A stretch of 6,946 nucleotides of DNA from Flavobacteriaceae bacterium. GTDB taxonomy: Bacteria; Bacteroidota; Bacteroidia; Flavobacteriales; Flavobacteriaceae. Of this stretch, positions 1 to 6,154 are shown piece by piece; the stretch's first letter is position 1; each line of letters begins with the position of its first letter. The position numbers and the translations under genes were made by a program. The notes under the pieces are model-generated. The model did no database searches. It saw only the letters and a list, made by a program, of their open reading frames with translations, and was not told where the DNA came from. Location: NCBI GenBank assembly GCA_023141985.1, contig JAGLKH010000386.1, positions 1 through 6,946 on the forward strand. Direction: 5' to 3'.

Positions 1-785
1 CTAGATGTGGAGCAACAGGGCTGAGACCTACCTTTGGGAGAGTTAGTAAACAAGGTGCTATGGCACTGAGCTGGAGCATGGACAAACTAGGACCGATATG
101 TCGAAATGCCATTGATTGTGCACTGGTTTTGGAAGCCATACGTGGAGAAGATGGTCTTGACTTTTCAGTTAGAGATTTTCCTTTTAACTACGACTATAAT
201 AGAGACATAAAAAAGCTGAGAGTTGGCATATTAAGCGATGAGTTTAAACCAGGTATGTTTAATTACCAAAATGATAGCATTTTAATTGAATTGTTAAAGA
301 CCAAAGGTGTAGATCTGATAAAGAAACGTCTTCCTGTAGATATTCCAGTTAATGCACTAAGCTTTATTTTAAGCGCTGAAGCAGGAGCGGCATTCGACGA
401 ACTAACACGTTCTAACAGGGATACTTTGTTGGTAAGACAAGTAAAAAAAGCATGGCCTAATATATTCCGCGCTTCACGGTTAATCCCTGCAGTGGAGTAC
501 ATTCAAGCTAATCGTTTGAGGCATCAATTGACTATTCAATTCAATGAAATGATGAAAGATATTGATGTACTAATAGCACCTTCCTTCAGTAGTCAACTTC
601 TGATAACCAATCTAACAGGTCATCCCTGTGTAGTTTTACCTGATGGATCTTACGCAGGAGATAATCCGGGAACAATAACATTATTGGGAAATCACTTTGA
701 TGAAGCAAGTATCTTAATGTTTGCCCGATATTTACAAGAATTAACTCCTTTTGATGAGGAGTATCCACCTCTTTTTTATAGATGA
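1..785 (+). CDS. Amidase-signature family hydrolase, C-terminal part (5' end outside window)
   Basis: Amidase-signature (AS) enzymes hydrolyse C-N amide bonds with a Ser-cisSer-Lys triad; the family includes GatA and many small-amide hydrolases. The open frame runs from the left edge (first full codon at base 3), not from the ATG at 60: the 19 codons before it read RCGATGLRPTFGRVSKQGAM, the conserved stretch just after the catalytic serine region. The triad itself therefore lies outside the window. About 260 residues are visible. The tail has the usual late motifs IDVLIAPSF, NLTGHPCVVLP and ITLLGNHFDEASIL, ending in PPLFYR. It resembles the stand-alone amidases of Bacteroidota that carry the FDELTRSNRD segment more than a true GatA, so substrate and role stay open. 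It converges with the recombinase remnant. Nothing in the visible part looks broken. Confidence 0.9.
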   Translation, partial: RCGATGLRPTFGRVSKQGAMALSWSMDKLGPICRNAIDCALVLEAIRGEDGLDFSVRDFPFNYDYNRDIKKLRVGILSDEFKPGMFNYQNDSILIELLKTKGVDLIKKRLPVDIPVNALSFILSAEAGAAFDELTRSNRDTLLVRQVKKAWPNIFRASRLIPAVEYIQANRLRHQLTIQFNEMMKDIDVLIAPSFSSQLLITNLTGHPCVVLPDGSYAGDNPGTITLLGNHFDEASILMFARYLQELTPFDEEYPPLFYR

Positions 786-862
786 AGATAGAGATTGTGG
801 AGTCAATTCTTATATAATTTAATTGATTAGAACCTCCCTACTTGAATTCACACACATTAAAG

Positions 863-887
863 CACATTAGTTTAAAGCTAATTTGTG
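863..887. other. Weak stem-loop between convergent genes
   Basis: CACATTAG (863-870) can pair with CTAA plus TGTG (878-887), with a 2-nt bulge and a 7-nt loop. It lies between the amidase stop and the end of the recombinase remnant. No T-tract follows on either strand, so a terminator role for the amidase gene is only a possibility. The rest of 786-890 shows nothing I recognise. Confidence 0.2.
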
Positions 888-890
888 TTG

Positions 891-1488
891 TTATATATCC
901 TTCAACCTACTAATCTCCAAACTAACCTTTTTCTGCACTATTTTTTACATAATGCTCCTGTGTAGTCTGTATTTTACTATGTCCAAGAAGTGTACTAACT
1001 ATCTCCATAGGCACATCATTATAGAGTAGGACAGTACTAGAAAATGTTTTTCTGGCTATATGATGTGTTAGGTTAAACTCTATACCAACTACATCTGCTA
1101 TTTCTTTTAAATACCCATTAAAATGTGTGTTGATATTCCGGGAAATACAAAATCACTTTCATCATCATTATACTGCACCATAATCTCCTTTGTATTGTTT
1201 ATAGATATCCTGTACATTAAAATCTATATCTCTAACCTGTAGAAATAAAAAAGCCTGATTAAGTTTTGTTCTTATCAGGCTGAGTTGTGAGTTTATTAAT
1301 TCCGCATCTGGTTCAGGTGGTTTTACGAGTTGTTGTTTGCTTTGCCAGTTGGTTGGATTAATGAATTGTCCTGTTAAGAATTCTTTGCGTTTCTTGTAGT
1401 AAGTTACTCTACACTTAATGGTAGATTTATTTTTATTATTGGTTCTATATTGTGCTAATGTTAATAACACAGTCATTTTATTTTTCAT
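891..1488 (-). pseudogene. Decayed tyrosine recombinase (phage/transposon-type integrase), internally deleted
   Basis: Two ends of one Bacteroidota-type tyrosine recombinase are present without the middle. The N-terminal piece (1488 down to 1168, 106 codons, start MKNKMTVLLTL) has the arm-binding fold pattern with FINPTNWQSK and the beginning of the SAM-like core-binding domain. It ends at TAA in GDYGAV. In another frame follows YNDDESDFVFP (about 1175-1140). From 1140, back in the first frame, comes the catalytic C-terminus: INTHFNGYLKEIADVVGI, LTHHIARKTFSS (box II, HxxR), LLGHSKIQTT (His box) and EHYVK with the nucleophile Tyr. A stop at 922-924 cuts the tail; one extra A in the preceding A-run would restore KKVSLEISRLKDI ending at 891. 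The box I arginine, beta-hairpin Lys and most of the core-binding domain are missing, roughly 200 residues against a usual 390-420. Inactive, by inference. Confidence 0.85.
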
Positions 1489-1510
1489 TGTTTTAAATAT
1501 TTATGTGAAT

Positions 1511-1559
1511 AAAAAATGCTGCCCCAAATTAGAATAGTAAATGGGCAACTATAGGGGCA
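1511..1559 (-). terminator. Possible terminator of the T9SS protein gene, with two alternative stems
   Basis: Read on the - strand, GGGGCA (1525-1520) can pair with TGCCCC (1559-1554) or, through GGGCA, with the nearer TGCCC (1547-1543). A run of six T (1516-1511) follows after GC-A. It lies about 84 nt past the stop of the 1643-2425 gene and just before the recombinase start, so it may end the T9SS gene message. The loops are long (28 or 18 nt), which keeps confidence modest. A T8 run near 1628-1635 close to the stop codon has no stem before it. Confidence 0.35.
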
Positions 1560-1642
1560 CTAAAAGTTTAAAAAAGTTGGCGTTCAGAAGTATAATGTAA
1601 GTAATGATTTTAGTACAATTATTTTGTAAAAAAAATATGAGT

Positions 1643-2425
1643 TTATTTTATCACAAGCTTTTTAGTAACAGTGGCAGCTTCTTGTGATATTTTCATAATA
1701 TATATACCAGTGTTTAAGTTAGACACATTTAAACGATTATCGTATACAGTTTCATTAATGACTTGTTTACCCAACACATCAAAAACTGACACTTTTATGG
1801 CAATATTATTTCCACTAAAGATGTTTATATAACCTGATAACGCTGGATTAGGATAAAGTTTGAAATTGTTAATTTGATAATCTTCAACGGGAAGAGTTTG
1901 TCCATTATTTGGACTCCGAGGTGTTTCTGCTACTTCTGCTACCCAAGCAAAATCCGTGTAATCACTACCAGTCCCTAGGAGTTGAAGTGAATTTCCAATT
2001 GGAGTACTGTTATCTTCTGCGACACCAATATCTGTTGAAGTTAAACCATCTGCAGTCGTGCCAGTAGCACCAGTCAGAGTTCCTTCATAGCTTAATAATT
2101 GAATTACAGTAGTTCCTTGAATTAAAGCGAAACCATCAGCTGGACCATTTTGAAATCCACTTAGGGTAAAACTTAAGGTCCCAAATCCCCCTTCTTGATT
2201 AGAAATAATTCCACTTAAGGCTATAGTTGTATAAACAGTCCCTACATCTCTATAAAATTCTATAGTATATCCAGATAAATCAGTACCAATTGGTCCTGCA
2301 ACCTCAATAAACTCTCCTACATCTGTTGAAGCATTATCGTAATGTATTTCATTAATAAAAACGCTTTGCCCAAAAGAAACTGATATTATTAAAAAAGTAA
2401 ATAACAAAAAGTAAAGCTTTCTCAT
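1643..2425 (-). CDS. Secreted lamin-tail-like domain protein with T9SS type A sorting domain
   Basis: A 260-residue exported protein. Residues 1-20 form a signal peptide (MRKLYFLLFTFLIISVSFGQ, likely cut after FGQ). Residues 22 to about 178 match the lamin-tail-like (LTD) domain pattern found in extracellular proteins: FINEIHYDN, EFIEVAGPIGTDLSGYTI, a G-rich turn near 79-82, and a late SLQLLGTGSDYTDFAW. In other proteins this domain accompanies secreted nucleases and similar enzymes; here it stands alone with no catalytic domain. From about residue 187 comes the T9SS C-terminal sorting domain: NFKLYPNP, VSVFDVLGKQV, LNTGIYIMKI and the final KKLVIK. It is therefore expected to cross the outer membrane through the type IX machinery and be released or surface-attached. 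Function unknown; binding or adhesion is a guess. The MITE-like element begins 26 bp upstream of the start codon, so the promoter may lie within it. Confidence 0.9.
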   Translation of the reverse strand: MRKLYFLLFTFLIISVSFGQSVFINEIHYDNASTDVGEFIEVAGPIGTDLSGYTIEFYRDVGTVYTTIALSGIISNQEGGFGTLSFTLSGFQNGPADGFALIQGTTVIQLLSYEGTLTGATGTTADGLTSTDIGVAEDNSTPIGNSLQLLGTGSDYTDFAWVAEVAETPRSPNNGQTLPVEDYQINNFKLYPNPALSGYINIFSGNNIAIKVSVFDVLGKQVINETVYDNRLNVSNLNTGIYIMKISQEAATVTKKLVIK

Positions 2426-2451
2426 TATAGATTGGGTTTTATATAGATAAA

Positions 2452-2671
2452 TAACGTGAGTTCGATATAATATATACAGATTATCAGCTATATAGTTATT
2501 TTATTTTGAAAAACTCTGTCATTCCTGCGTAGGCAGATAAACCTTTAGGTTCAGCGCAGCTAATCCAGAACAAACTTTAAATAGATTCCTGCTTACGAAG
2601 GAATGACGAAATTGCTTTAAAGTGCATGTTATCAATCACTTGACCATTTTAGTTATATCAAACTCACGTTA
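2452..2671. repeat. MITE-like element with nested inverted repeats
   Basis: The outer ends are 19-bp inverted repeats: TAACGTGAGTTCGATATAA at 2452-2470 and its inverse at 2653-2671, differing at one base. Nested inside is a second inverted pair, GTCATTCCTGCGTAGGCAG at 2518-2536 against the inverse of 2589-2607, with 17 of 19 bases matching. The two pairs are almost symmetrically spaced (47 and 45 bp), so the 220-bp unit is one large imperfect palindrome. No ORF lies inside. GTCATTCCT...GCAGGAATCT arms are familiar intergenic repeats in many bacteria. ATATAG occurs just outside both ends (2441-2446 and 2673-2678), but at unequal distance, so a target duplication is unproven. Confidence 0.7.
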
Positions 2672-2681
2672 AATATAGTAA

Positions 2682-2693
2682 TCTAATATTAGA
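2682..2693. repeat. Perfect 12-bp palindrome
   Basis: TCTAATATTAGA is a perfect palindrome in AT-rich DNA, 10 bp beyond the MITE-like element. It could be an operator half-site pair, but AT-rich sequence produces such palindromes by chance fairly often. Confidence 0.3.
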
Positions 2694-2708
2694 GTAAGAA
2701 ATGAAATC

Positions 2709-2722
2709 TACAATTAATTGTA
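2709..2722. repeat. Perfect 14-bp palindrome
   Basis: TACAATTAATTGTA is a perfect palindrome 15 bp from the 12-bp one. A dimeric regulator site is conceivable; no gene start is close (the nearest, at 2425, is about 285 bp away), which argues against it. The rest of 2672-2765 shows nothing else I recognise. Confidence 0.3.
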
Positions 2723-2765
2723 AGACACAAAAAACTTTTATTCTATTTGTAAAAATTATTGGCAT

Positions 2766-2830
2766 AAAACAAAAAAGCATCCCAATCTTCTATTCCCGAT
2801 AGCTCCCGATAGTTATCGGGATGGGATTGC
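2766..2830 (-). terminator. Strong bipartite rho-independent terminator of the TolB-like/TPR gene
   Basis: On the - strand, 86 nt past the TPR gene stop, GC-a-ATCCCA-TCCCGATA (2830-2814) is followed by two copies of TATCGGGA (2811-2804 and 2801-2794), then TGGGAT-GC (2784-2777) and a T-tract TTTTTTGTTTT (2776-2766). TCCCGATA can close a tight hairpin with the first copy (2-nt loop). Alternatively it pairs with the second copy, which lets ATCCCA and GC pair with TGGGAT and GC right against the T-tract. The CCCGATAG/CTATCGGG word is a common intergenic palindrome in flavobacteria, so this may be a repeat that serves as a terminator. Confidence 0.65.
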
Positions 2831-2915
2831 GATCTGGACGGGACGTCGTAACCAGCTTGTAATGTCTTTGTTTATCTATGTTTTGGGAAATAATCTATTT
2901 TATTATACTAACTGG

Positions 2916-4970
2916 TTACTCATTCCAATGGGTAATTGGCAAATATGTTTTTCTTAAAAGTGCTTTATAACGTTCTTCTTTACGGTAAGGGTCAAATTCA
3001 CTTCTACCATTTGGACCATTACGCATACCAAAAATACCTGATATTTTTTCCAGATAATAATACATAGAATCTTTCTCCTTTAAAATGGCATAAACATATG
3101 CTTTTTGCCAATCAAGATATTCATTAAAAAACTCTTTAAACTCTCTTTCAGCATATTTTCTGTCTCCTAATTGTGAATGAGTAAGCAACTTAGCAGTATA
3201 AAAATCAGGCGTTTCGCCCCATGCAAGGCTATCTTTTAAGACTTCTTGTGCTTTTATATAATTTTCTTGGAAGTAGTAATAGTAACCTAAAATCTCTAAT
3301 TGTTGTCTTTTATTAAGTACTGTTTTAAAGTTTTTAGACTGCATTAATTTATGAGCTGCTGCAAACTTTTTACCTTCTATCAACAAACCAGCGTAAACAG
3401 ATATATTACTAGAATTTGTTGAGTCTATTTCATAAGCCTTTTTGGCATATTTAATAGCGTTAATATCATCATTTAAAATGCCATCATAAGCCACCCCTAA
3501 TTCTTTGTTTAGTAATGCATTATTAGGATCTTTTTTAACTTCGGTCTCTAAATAGTGTATAGCTTCTGTCCAATCTTTATTTTTGAATGATTTTATCCTA
3601 CTTTCGTGCGTTAATCGATCCACTTTTCCCCAAATAAATCCCATTTCTTTAATGTATTCCTCTGCTTCTTCAAATTTATCATTTGCAATCAAGGCATTCA
3701 TAAAATTGGCTCCAACAACCCTTGAAAGAGGATTTAATCGTTGTCCTATACTTAAATAGTAAAGAAATTTATTTTTATCGGGATTTGGGCAGAATAAAAA
3801 ATAACGTCCATATTGTAGATGAGCTGCGGCATCACTTGGGTTTAATGCTATAGCTTTTTCATGATATTCTTTCGCTTTATCCCAATCTTCTCCCCACAAC
3901 ATCATTGCTAAAACTGCATATGCTCTAAAGGTTTTGGGATTAAGCTGCAATGCTTTTTCAGCATAAGTATTGATTTTATTAACAACTTCTTCTCCTCCAA
4001 TATGGCTATATAGTGCCATTAAATAATAAGAATGTGCCATTTCCGCATAAGCCTCAGAATATTCAGGGTCTAAAGCAACAGCTTCTTTATTCAATTTAAT
4101 ATTTAACTCTAAATCTTCTTTCTTTCTGCTATCATTTATTAATTGTCCTTGTACAAATAATTTATAAGCATCCATATTCTTTGTTGGAAACTCATTTAAG
4201 AGTTCATCTTCTTGTGGCGTTAACTTGACCTTTAATTTTTGCACTATTTGTTGAGAAATTTTTTGCTGTATATTTAAAGCATTTTCCTCAAAGGTTTCTT
4301 CAAAACTATCAGACAATACAAGCTTTTTAGAGATGACATCAATCAATTCAACGGTTATACTTAATTTATTATTAAGTTGCGTCACGGTGCCTCTCAAGAT
4401 ATAAGACACACCCAACTCTTTGGCTATTTCTGTATTGCTTTTTTTTGAATCTTTATACTTTCCTGATGAATAAGAATCCGTAACCTGTAATTTACTAACT
4501 TTAGATATGTTTGAATTAACAGATTCCGTAAAACTTTTGCTTAACCACTCATTGCCTTTATCTACTTGTATAGTATTAAAAGGTAATATAGCAATAGCAT
4601 ATTGTTTATCGGAATTTGAAGAAAAAACATTGGTTATTTTTAAAGTCAGTACTATTACTGCTATAGATAACCCCACTATTATAAAAGCATTAAGGCGTTT
4701 GTTTGTTGCTTCTCTTATAATTTGCTTTTCCGAATCTTTAGCTGTTTTCTCAATGCCTTGAGGAGTAATATCATAAACCCAAGAAATAATTACCCAAACA
4801 GGTAACCCAATAGCCATAACAATTATTATTGCTTGAATAACCCAATCTGAAGCTCCAAACGTTGGTAAAACTGCTAAAGCTACTTGTATTACTATCCAGG
4901 CAACAACTAAATAAGCTATCGTAGCTTTAATTACATTACGTCGTTTTAATTCTTCAATAAACTTTTTCAT
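2916..4970 (-). CDS. Membrane-anchored TolB-like (FlgO-like) domain and TPR repeat protein
   Basis: A 684-residue protein of the type often labelled adenylate-cyclase-associated TPR protein. The start MKKFIEELKRRNVIKATIAYLVVAW is the usual opening of this family. Membrane segments are seen at about 15-36, 43-65 and 94-113. With a positive N-terminus inside, three segments place the rest in the periplasm. Residues about 123-250 match the TolB-like N-terminal domain: YAIAILPFNTI, then EIAKELGVSYILRGTV and the following strand-rich part. From about 265 to 620 come TPR-like helical repeats, for example AVALDPEYSEAYAEMAHSY, KALQLNPKTFRAYAVLA and KAIALNPSDAAAHLQYGRY. Relatives may carry a cyclase or winged-helix domain; none is present here, so it is more likely a scaffold or sensor than an enzyme. 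Its substrate or partner is unknown. It is third in a run of - strand envelope genes. Confidence 0.88.
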   Translation of the reverse strand: MKKFIEELKRRNVIKATIAYLVVAWIVIQVALAVLPTFGASDWVIQAIIIVMAIGLPVWVIISWVYDITPQGIEKTAKDSEKQIIREATNKRLNAFIIVGLSIAVIVLTLKITNVFSSNSDKQYAIAILPFNTIQVDKGNEWLSKSFTESVNSNISKVSKLQVTDSYSSGKYKDSKKSNTEIAKELGVSYILRGTVTQLNNKLSITVELIDVISKKLVLSDSFEETFEENALNIQQKISQQIVQKLKVKLTPQEDELLNEFPTKNMDAYKLFVQGQLINDSRKKEDLELNIKLNKEAVALDPEYSEAYAEMAHSYYLMALYSHIGGEEVVNKINTYAEKALQLNPKTFRAYAVLAMMLWGEDWDKAKEYHEKAIALNPSDAAAHLQYGRYFLFCPNPDKNKFLYYLSIGQRLNPLSRVVGANFMNALIANDKFEEAEEYIKEMGFIWGKVDRLTHESRIKSFKNKDWTEAIHYLETEVKKDPNNALLNKELGVAYDGILNDDINAIKYAKKAYEIDSTNSSNISVYAGLLIEGKKFAAAHKLMQSKNFKTVLNKRQQLEILGYYYYFQENYIKAQEVLKDSLAWGETPDFYTAKLLTHSQLGDRKYAEREFKEFFNEYLDWQKAYVYAILKEKDSMYYYLEKISGIFGMRNGPNGRSEFDPYRKEERYKALLRKTYLPITHWNE

Positions 4971-4990
4971 TGGTTACCGTTGGAATTAAC

Positions 4991-4998
4991 CAAATATA
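4991..4998 (-). promoter_or_regulatory. Candidate -7 promoter element (TATATTTG) for the TPR gene
   Basis: On the - strand TATATTTG fits the Bacteroidota -7 consensus TAnnTTTG and lies 20 nt before the start codon at 4970. No TTG-type -33 element is visible at the usual distance, and the sequence is AT-rich, so this is tentative. If real, the TPR gene can be transcribed on its own. Confidence 0.35.
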
Positions 4999-5035
4999 AT
5001 GAAAATAACGTACAGTTTATTGAGCCTTTAGTTTA

Positions 5036-5052
5036 CGGTCTCCCCTAGACCG
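5036..5052. other. Short GC-rich hairpin between hydrolase and TPR genes
   Basis: CGGTCT (5036-5041) and AGACCG (5047-5052) form a perfect 6-bp stem with a 5-nt loop. It lies 64 nt past the hydrolase stop. The - strand continues TAAACTAAAG without a T-tract, so it is a weak terminator or a message-stabilising stem at best. Confidence 0.35.
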
Positions 5053-5115
5053 CAAGATTTTCCTTTAAGCGCCTATTTGCAAAGGTTCGTCAACTTGTTA
5101 AGTTATTTCGCATAA

Positions 5116-6030
5116 TTAATTACCCTTTTTAAAATCTTGAACACTTTCTTCAAGGAAATTATTAAACGTCTCTGGATCATCCCAAAAAACAACATGACCT
5201 GTATCAGGAATGATTTTTGCATAGAATGATGGGACATACTTTTTAAAGGCTTCAACATTTGTTGTTGGCTGTGTTGAATTAATTGAAATAATTGGTATTT
5301 TTATTTTTTTCAAGGAAGCAACAAAATCTTCATTTACCCATCTAAAATCATCGTTAAGTGATTCTCTCCAGCCTACTATTGGTTTATCATTATTTTTTAA
5401 CATGGAAACAATACGCTTGAAGGATTCTTCTTTATTTTTTTTAAAAAAGGGAGCTAACTTTTCCATTGTAGGATTAGTTACTACATCCATATAAATACTA
5501 TCCATATAATGTATAACTTCTGGAGAATACTTTATTTCAACATCATGTAAATAATCTACTAAAACCAATCCTAAAATTTTGTCTGGGATACGCATAGCAG
5601 ATTCTATAACAACTGGTGCTCCCATTGAAAACCCTACAAGTATAACATTTTTTAGTTCTAGGTAATTTATAACAGCGACTATATCTTCTCCAAACGCTGA
5701 CATTGTCCAATTATCACGGTTATTCCCAGATTCTCCAAATCCAGCAAGATCAATAGTAATGACATTATATTTTTTTGAAAAATGGGCGACCTGTTCATCC
5801 CAAATACTTTTATTGTTTGCCCAACCATGAACAAAAATAAGAGTTGTTTTTCCTTTGCCTTGCATATCAAATCTTATTTCAACACCATCTGATGAGGTAG
5901 TAAAATTATTAGTTTCAGTTCCACAGCTAAAGCTGAATACGTTCAATAGAATAATAGCATATCTAAAGTATTTTACAGGCTTATTATCATCTGCAAGTCT
6001 CTTTCTAATTCTCCTAAAAAACTTTATCAT
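5116..6030 (-). CDS. Alpha/beta hydrolase with a DUF6090-type N-terminus fused to a lipoprotein-like signal
   Basis: A 304-residue serine hydrolase of unknown substrate. The catalytic fold is clear: oxyanion motif VHGW (67-70), DLAGFGES (94-101), nucleophile elbow GFSMG with Ser135, and DTGH with His279. The usual acid site after the seventh strand reads INSTQPTT (250-257) with no Asp or Glu; Asp159 or Asp163 after the sixth strand may serve instead. The first 25 residues, MIKFFRRIRKRLADDNKPVK then YFRYA, match the DUF6090 N-terminus seen in the neighbouring gene. They then pass into IILLNVFSFSCG, which looks like the core and lipobox (Cys36) of a lipoprotein signal. The natural hydrolase probably began with its own short signal peptide. 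The hybrid N-terminus still gives a positive stretch before a hydrophobic segment, so export and lipid attachment remain possible. It lies 118 bp after the DUF6090 gene. Confidence 0.85.
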   Translation of the reverse strand: MIKFFRRIRKRLADDNKPVKYFRYAIILLNVFSFSCGTETNNFTTSSDGVEIRFDMQGKGKTTLIFVHGWANNKSIWDEQVAHFSKKYNVITIDLAGFGESGNNRDNWTMSAFGEDIVAVINYLELKNVILVGFSMGAPVVIESAMRIPDKILGLVLVDYLHDVEIKYSPEVIHYMDSIYMDVVTNPTMEKLAPFFKKNKEESFKRIVSMLKNNDKPIVGWRESLNDDFRWVNEDFVASLKKIKIPIISINSTQPTTNVEAFKKYVPSFYAKIIPDTGHVVFWDDPETFNNFLEESVQDFKKGN

Positions 6031-6076
6031 AGTTACTGTTTTATCATTTAGTACGCCCGCAAGCGGCTATCTCCAC

Positions 6077-6097
6077 CAAATGTCCACAGGACATTTG
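6077..6097. repeat. Perfect 9-bp stem-loop in the DUF6090-hydrolase gap
   Basis: CAAATGTCC-ACA-GGACATTTG is a perfect 9-bp stem with a 3-nt loop. A smaller CCGC-AA-GCGG stem (6057-6066) lies beside it. All would sit in the leader or spacer of the hydrolase message. No T-tract follows on the - strand, so it looks like a processing or stability element, or a dispersed palindromic repeat. Confidence 0.6.
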
Positions 6098-6115
6098 ATT
6101 TTGCTTGTGCAAAAT
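6098..6115. repeat. Second stem-loop directly adjoining the first
   Basis: ATTTTGC-TTGT-GCAAAAT is a perfect 7-bp stem with a 4-nt loop that begins at the very next base after the 9-bp stem. On the - strand it overlaps TAATTTTG (6117-6110), which fits the Bacteroidota -7 consensus. A promoter for the hydrolase gene could lie here, but no -33 element is seen. Confidence 0.5.
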
Positions 6116-6138
6116 TAAGTTGCGATAATCTAAAGAAG

Positions 6139-6154
6139 TTAATCATGTTTAGTT
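6139..6154 (-). repeat. 16-nt direct repeat, copy 1 (start-codon context)
   Basis: On the - strand AACTAAACATGATTAA spans the last bases and stop of the DUF6090 gene and the ATG of the 32-codon remnant. It is identical to the copy at 6912-6927, 773 bp away. Confidence 0.7.

Larger units (their letters stand above)
6048..6146 (-). pseudogene. 32-codon ORF starting MINFFR: probable remnant of a DUF6090-type gene start
   Basis: The ATG lies 2 nt after the TAA of the DUF6090 gene (TAA-AC-ATG). It encodes MINFFRLSQLNFAQAKSNVL and ends RLRAY. Only the first six residues and the 16-nt sequence around the start resemble the DUF6090 genes; beyond that the ORF runs through two stem-loops, so it is unlikely to be a real protein. 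I read it as a leftover gene start. A translated leader peptide for the hydrolase gene is a less likely alternative. Confidence 0.4.

Noticed and set aside
60..62. ATG as the true start of the amidase
   Set aside because: The frame is open to the left edge and the codons before it encode conserved amidase-signature sequence (CGATGLRPTFGRVS), so it is an internal methionine.
786..1642. att sites or a tRNA target flanking the recombinase remnant
   Set aside because: I found no direct repeat of useful length shared by the two flanks and no tRNA-like T-arm or acceptor end.
2672..2765. Small gene or ncRNA in the AT-rich gap
   Set aside because: No start with a plausible frame, no promoter consensus and no terminator specific to such a transcript could be identified.
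4507..4761. 84-codon + strand ORF inside the TPR gene, and similar opposite-frame ORFs at 263-502, 586-768, 5679-5870 and 5855-6118
   Set aside because: They lie within well-supported genes in other frames, show no recognisable domain and have no independent support.
5031..5115. Integron attC-like site after the hydrolase gene, and a similar idea for 6048-6130
   Set aside because: Repeat-like spacers after each gene suggested cassettes, but no RYYYAAC/GTTRRRY pair with matching arms can be placed; AACTTAACAAGTT (5092-5104) is only a local palindrome.
6048..6146. 32-codon ORF as a genuine small protein
   Set aside because: Beyond MINFFR the frame is made largely of stem-loop DNA and shows no membrane segment or motif; a remnant gene start explains it better.
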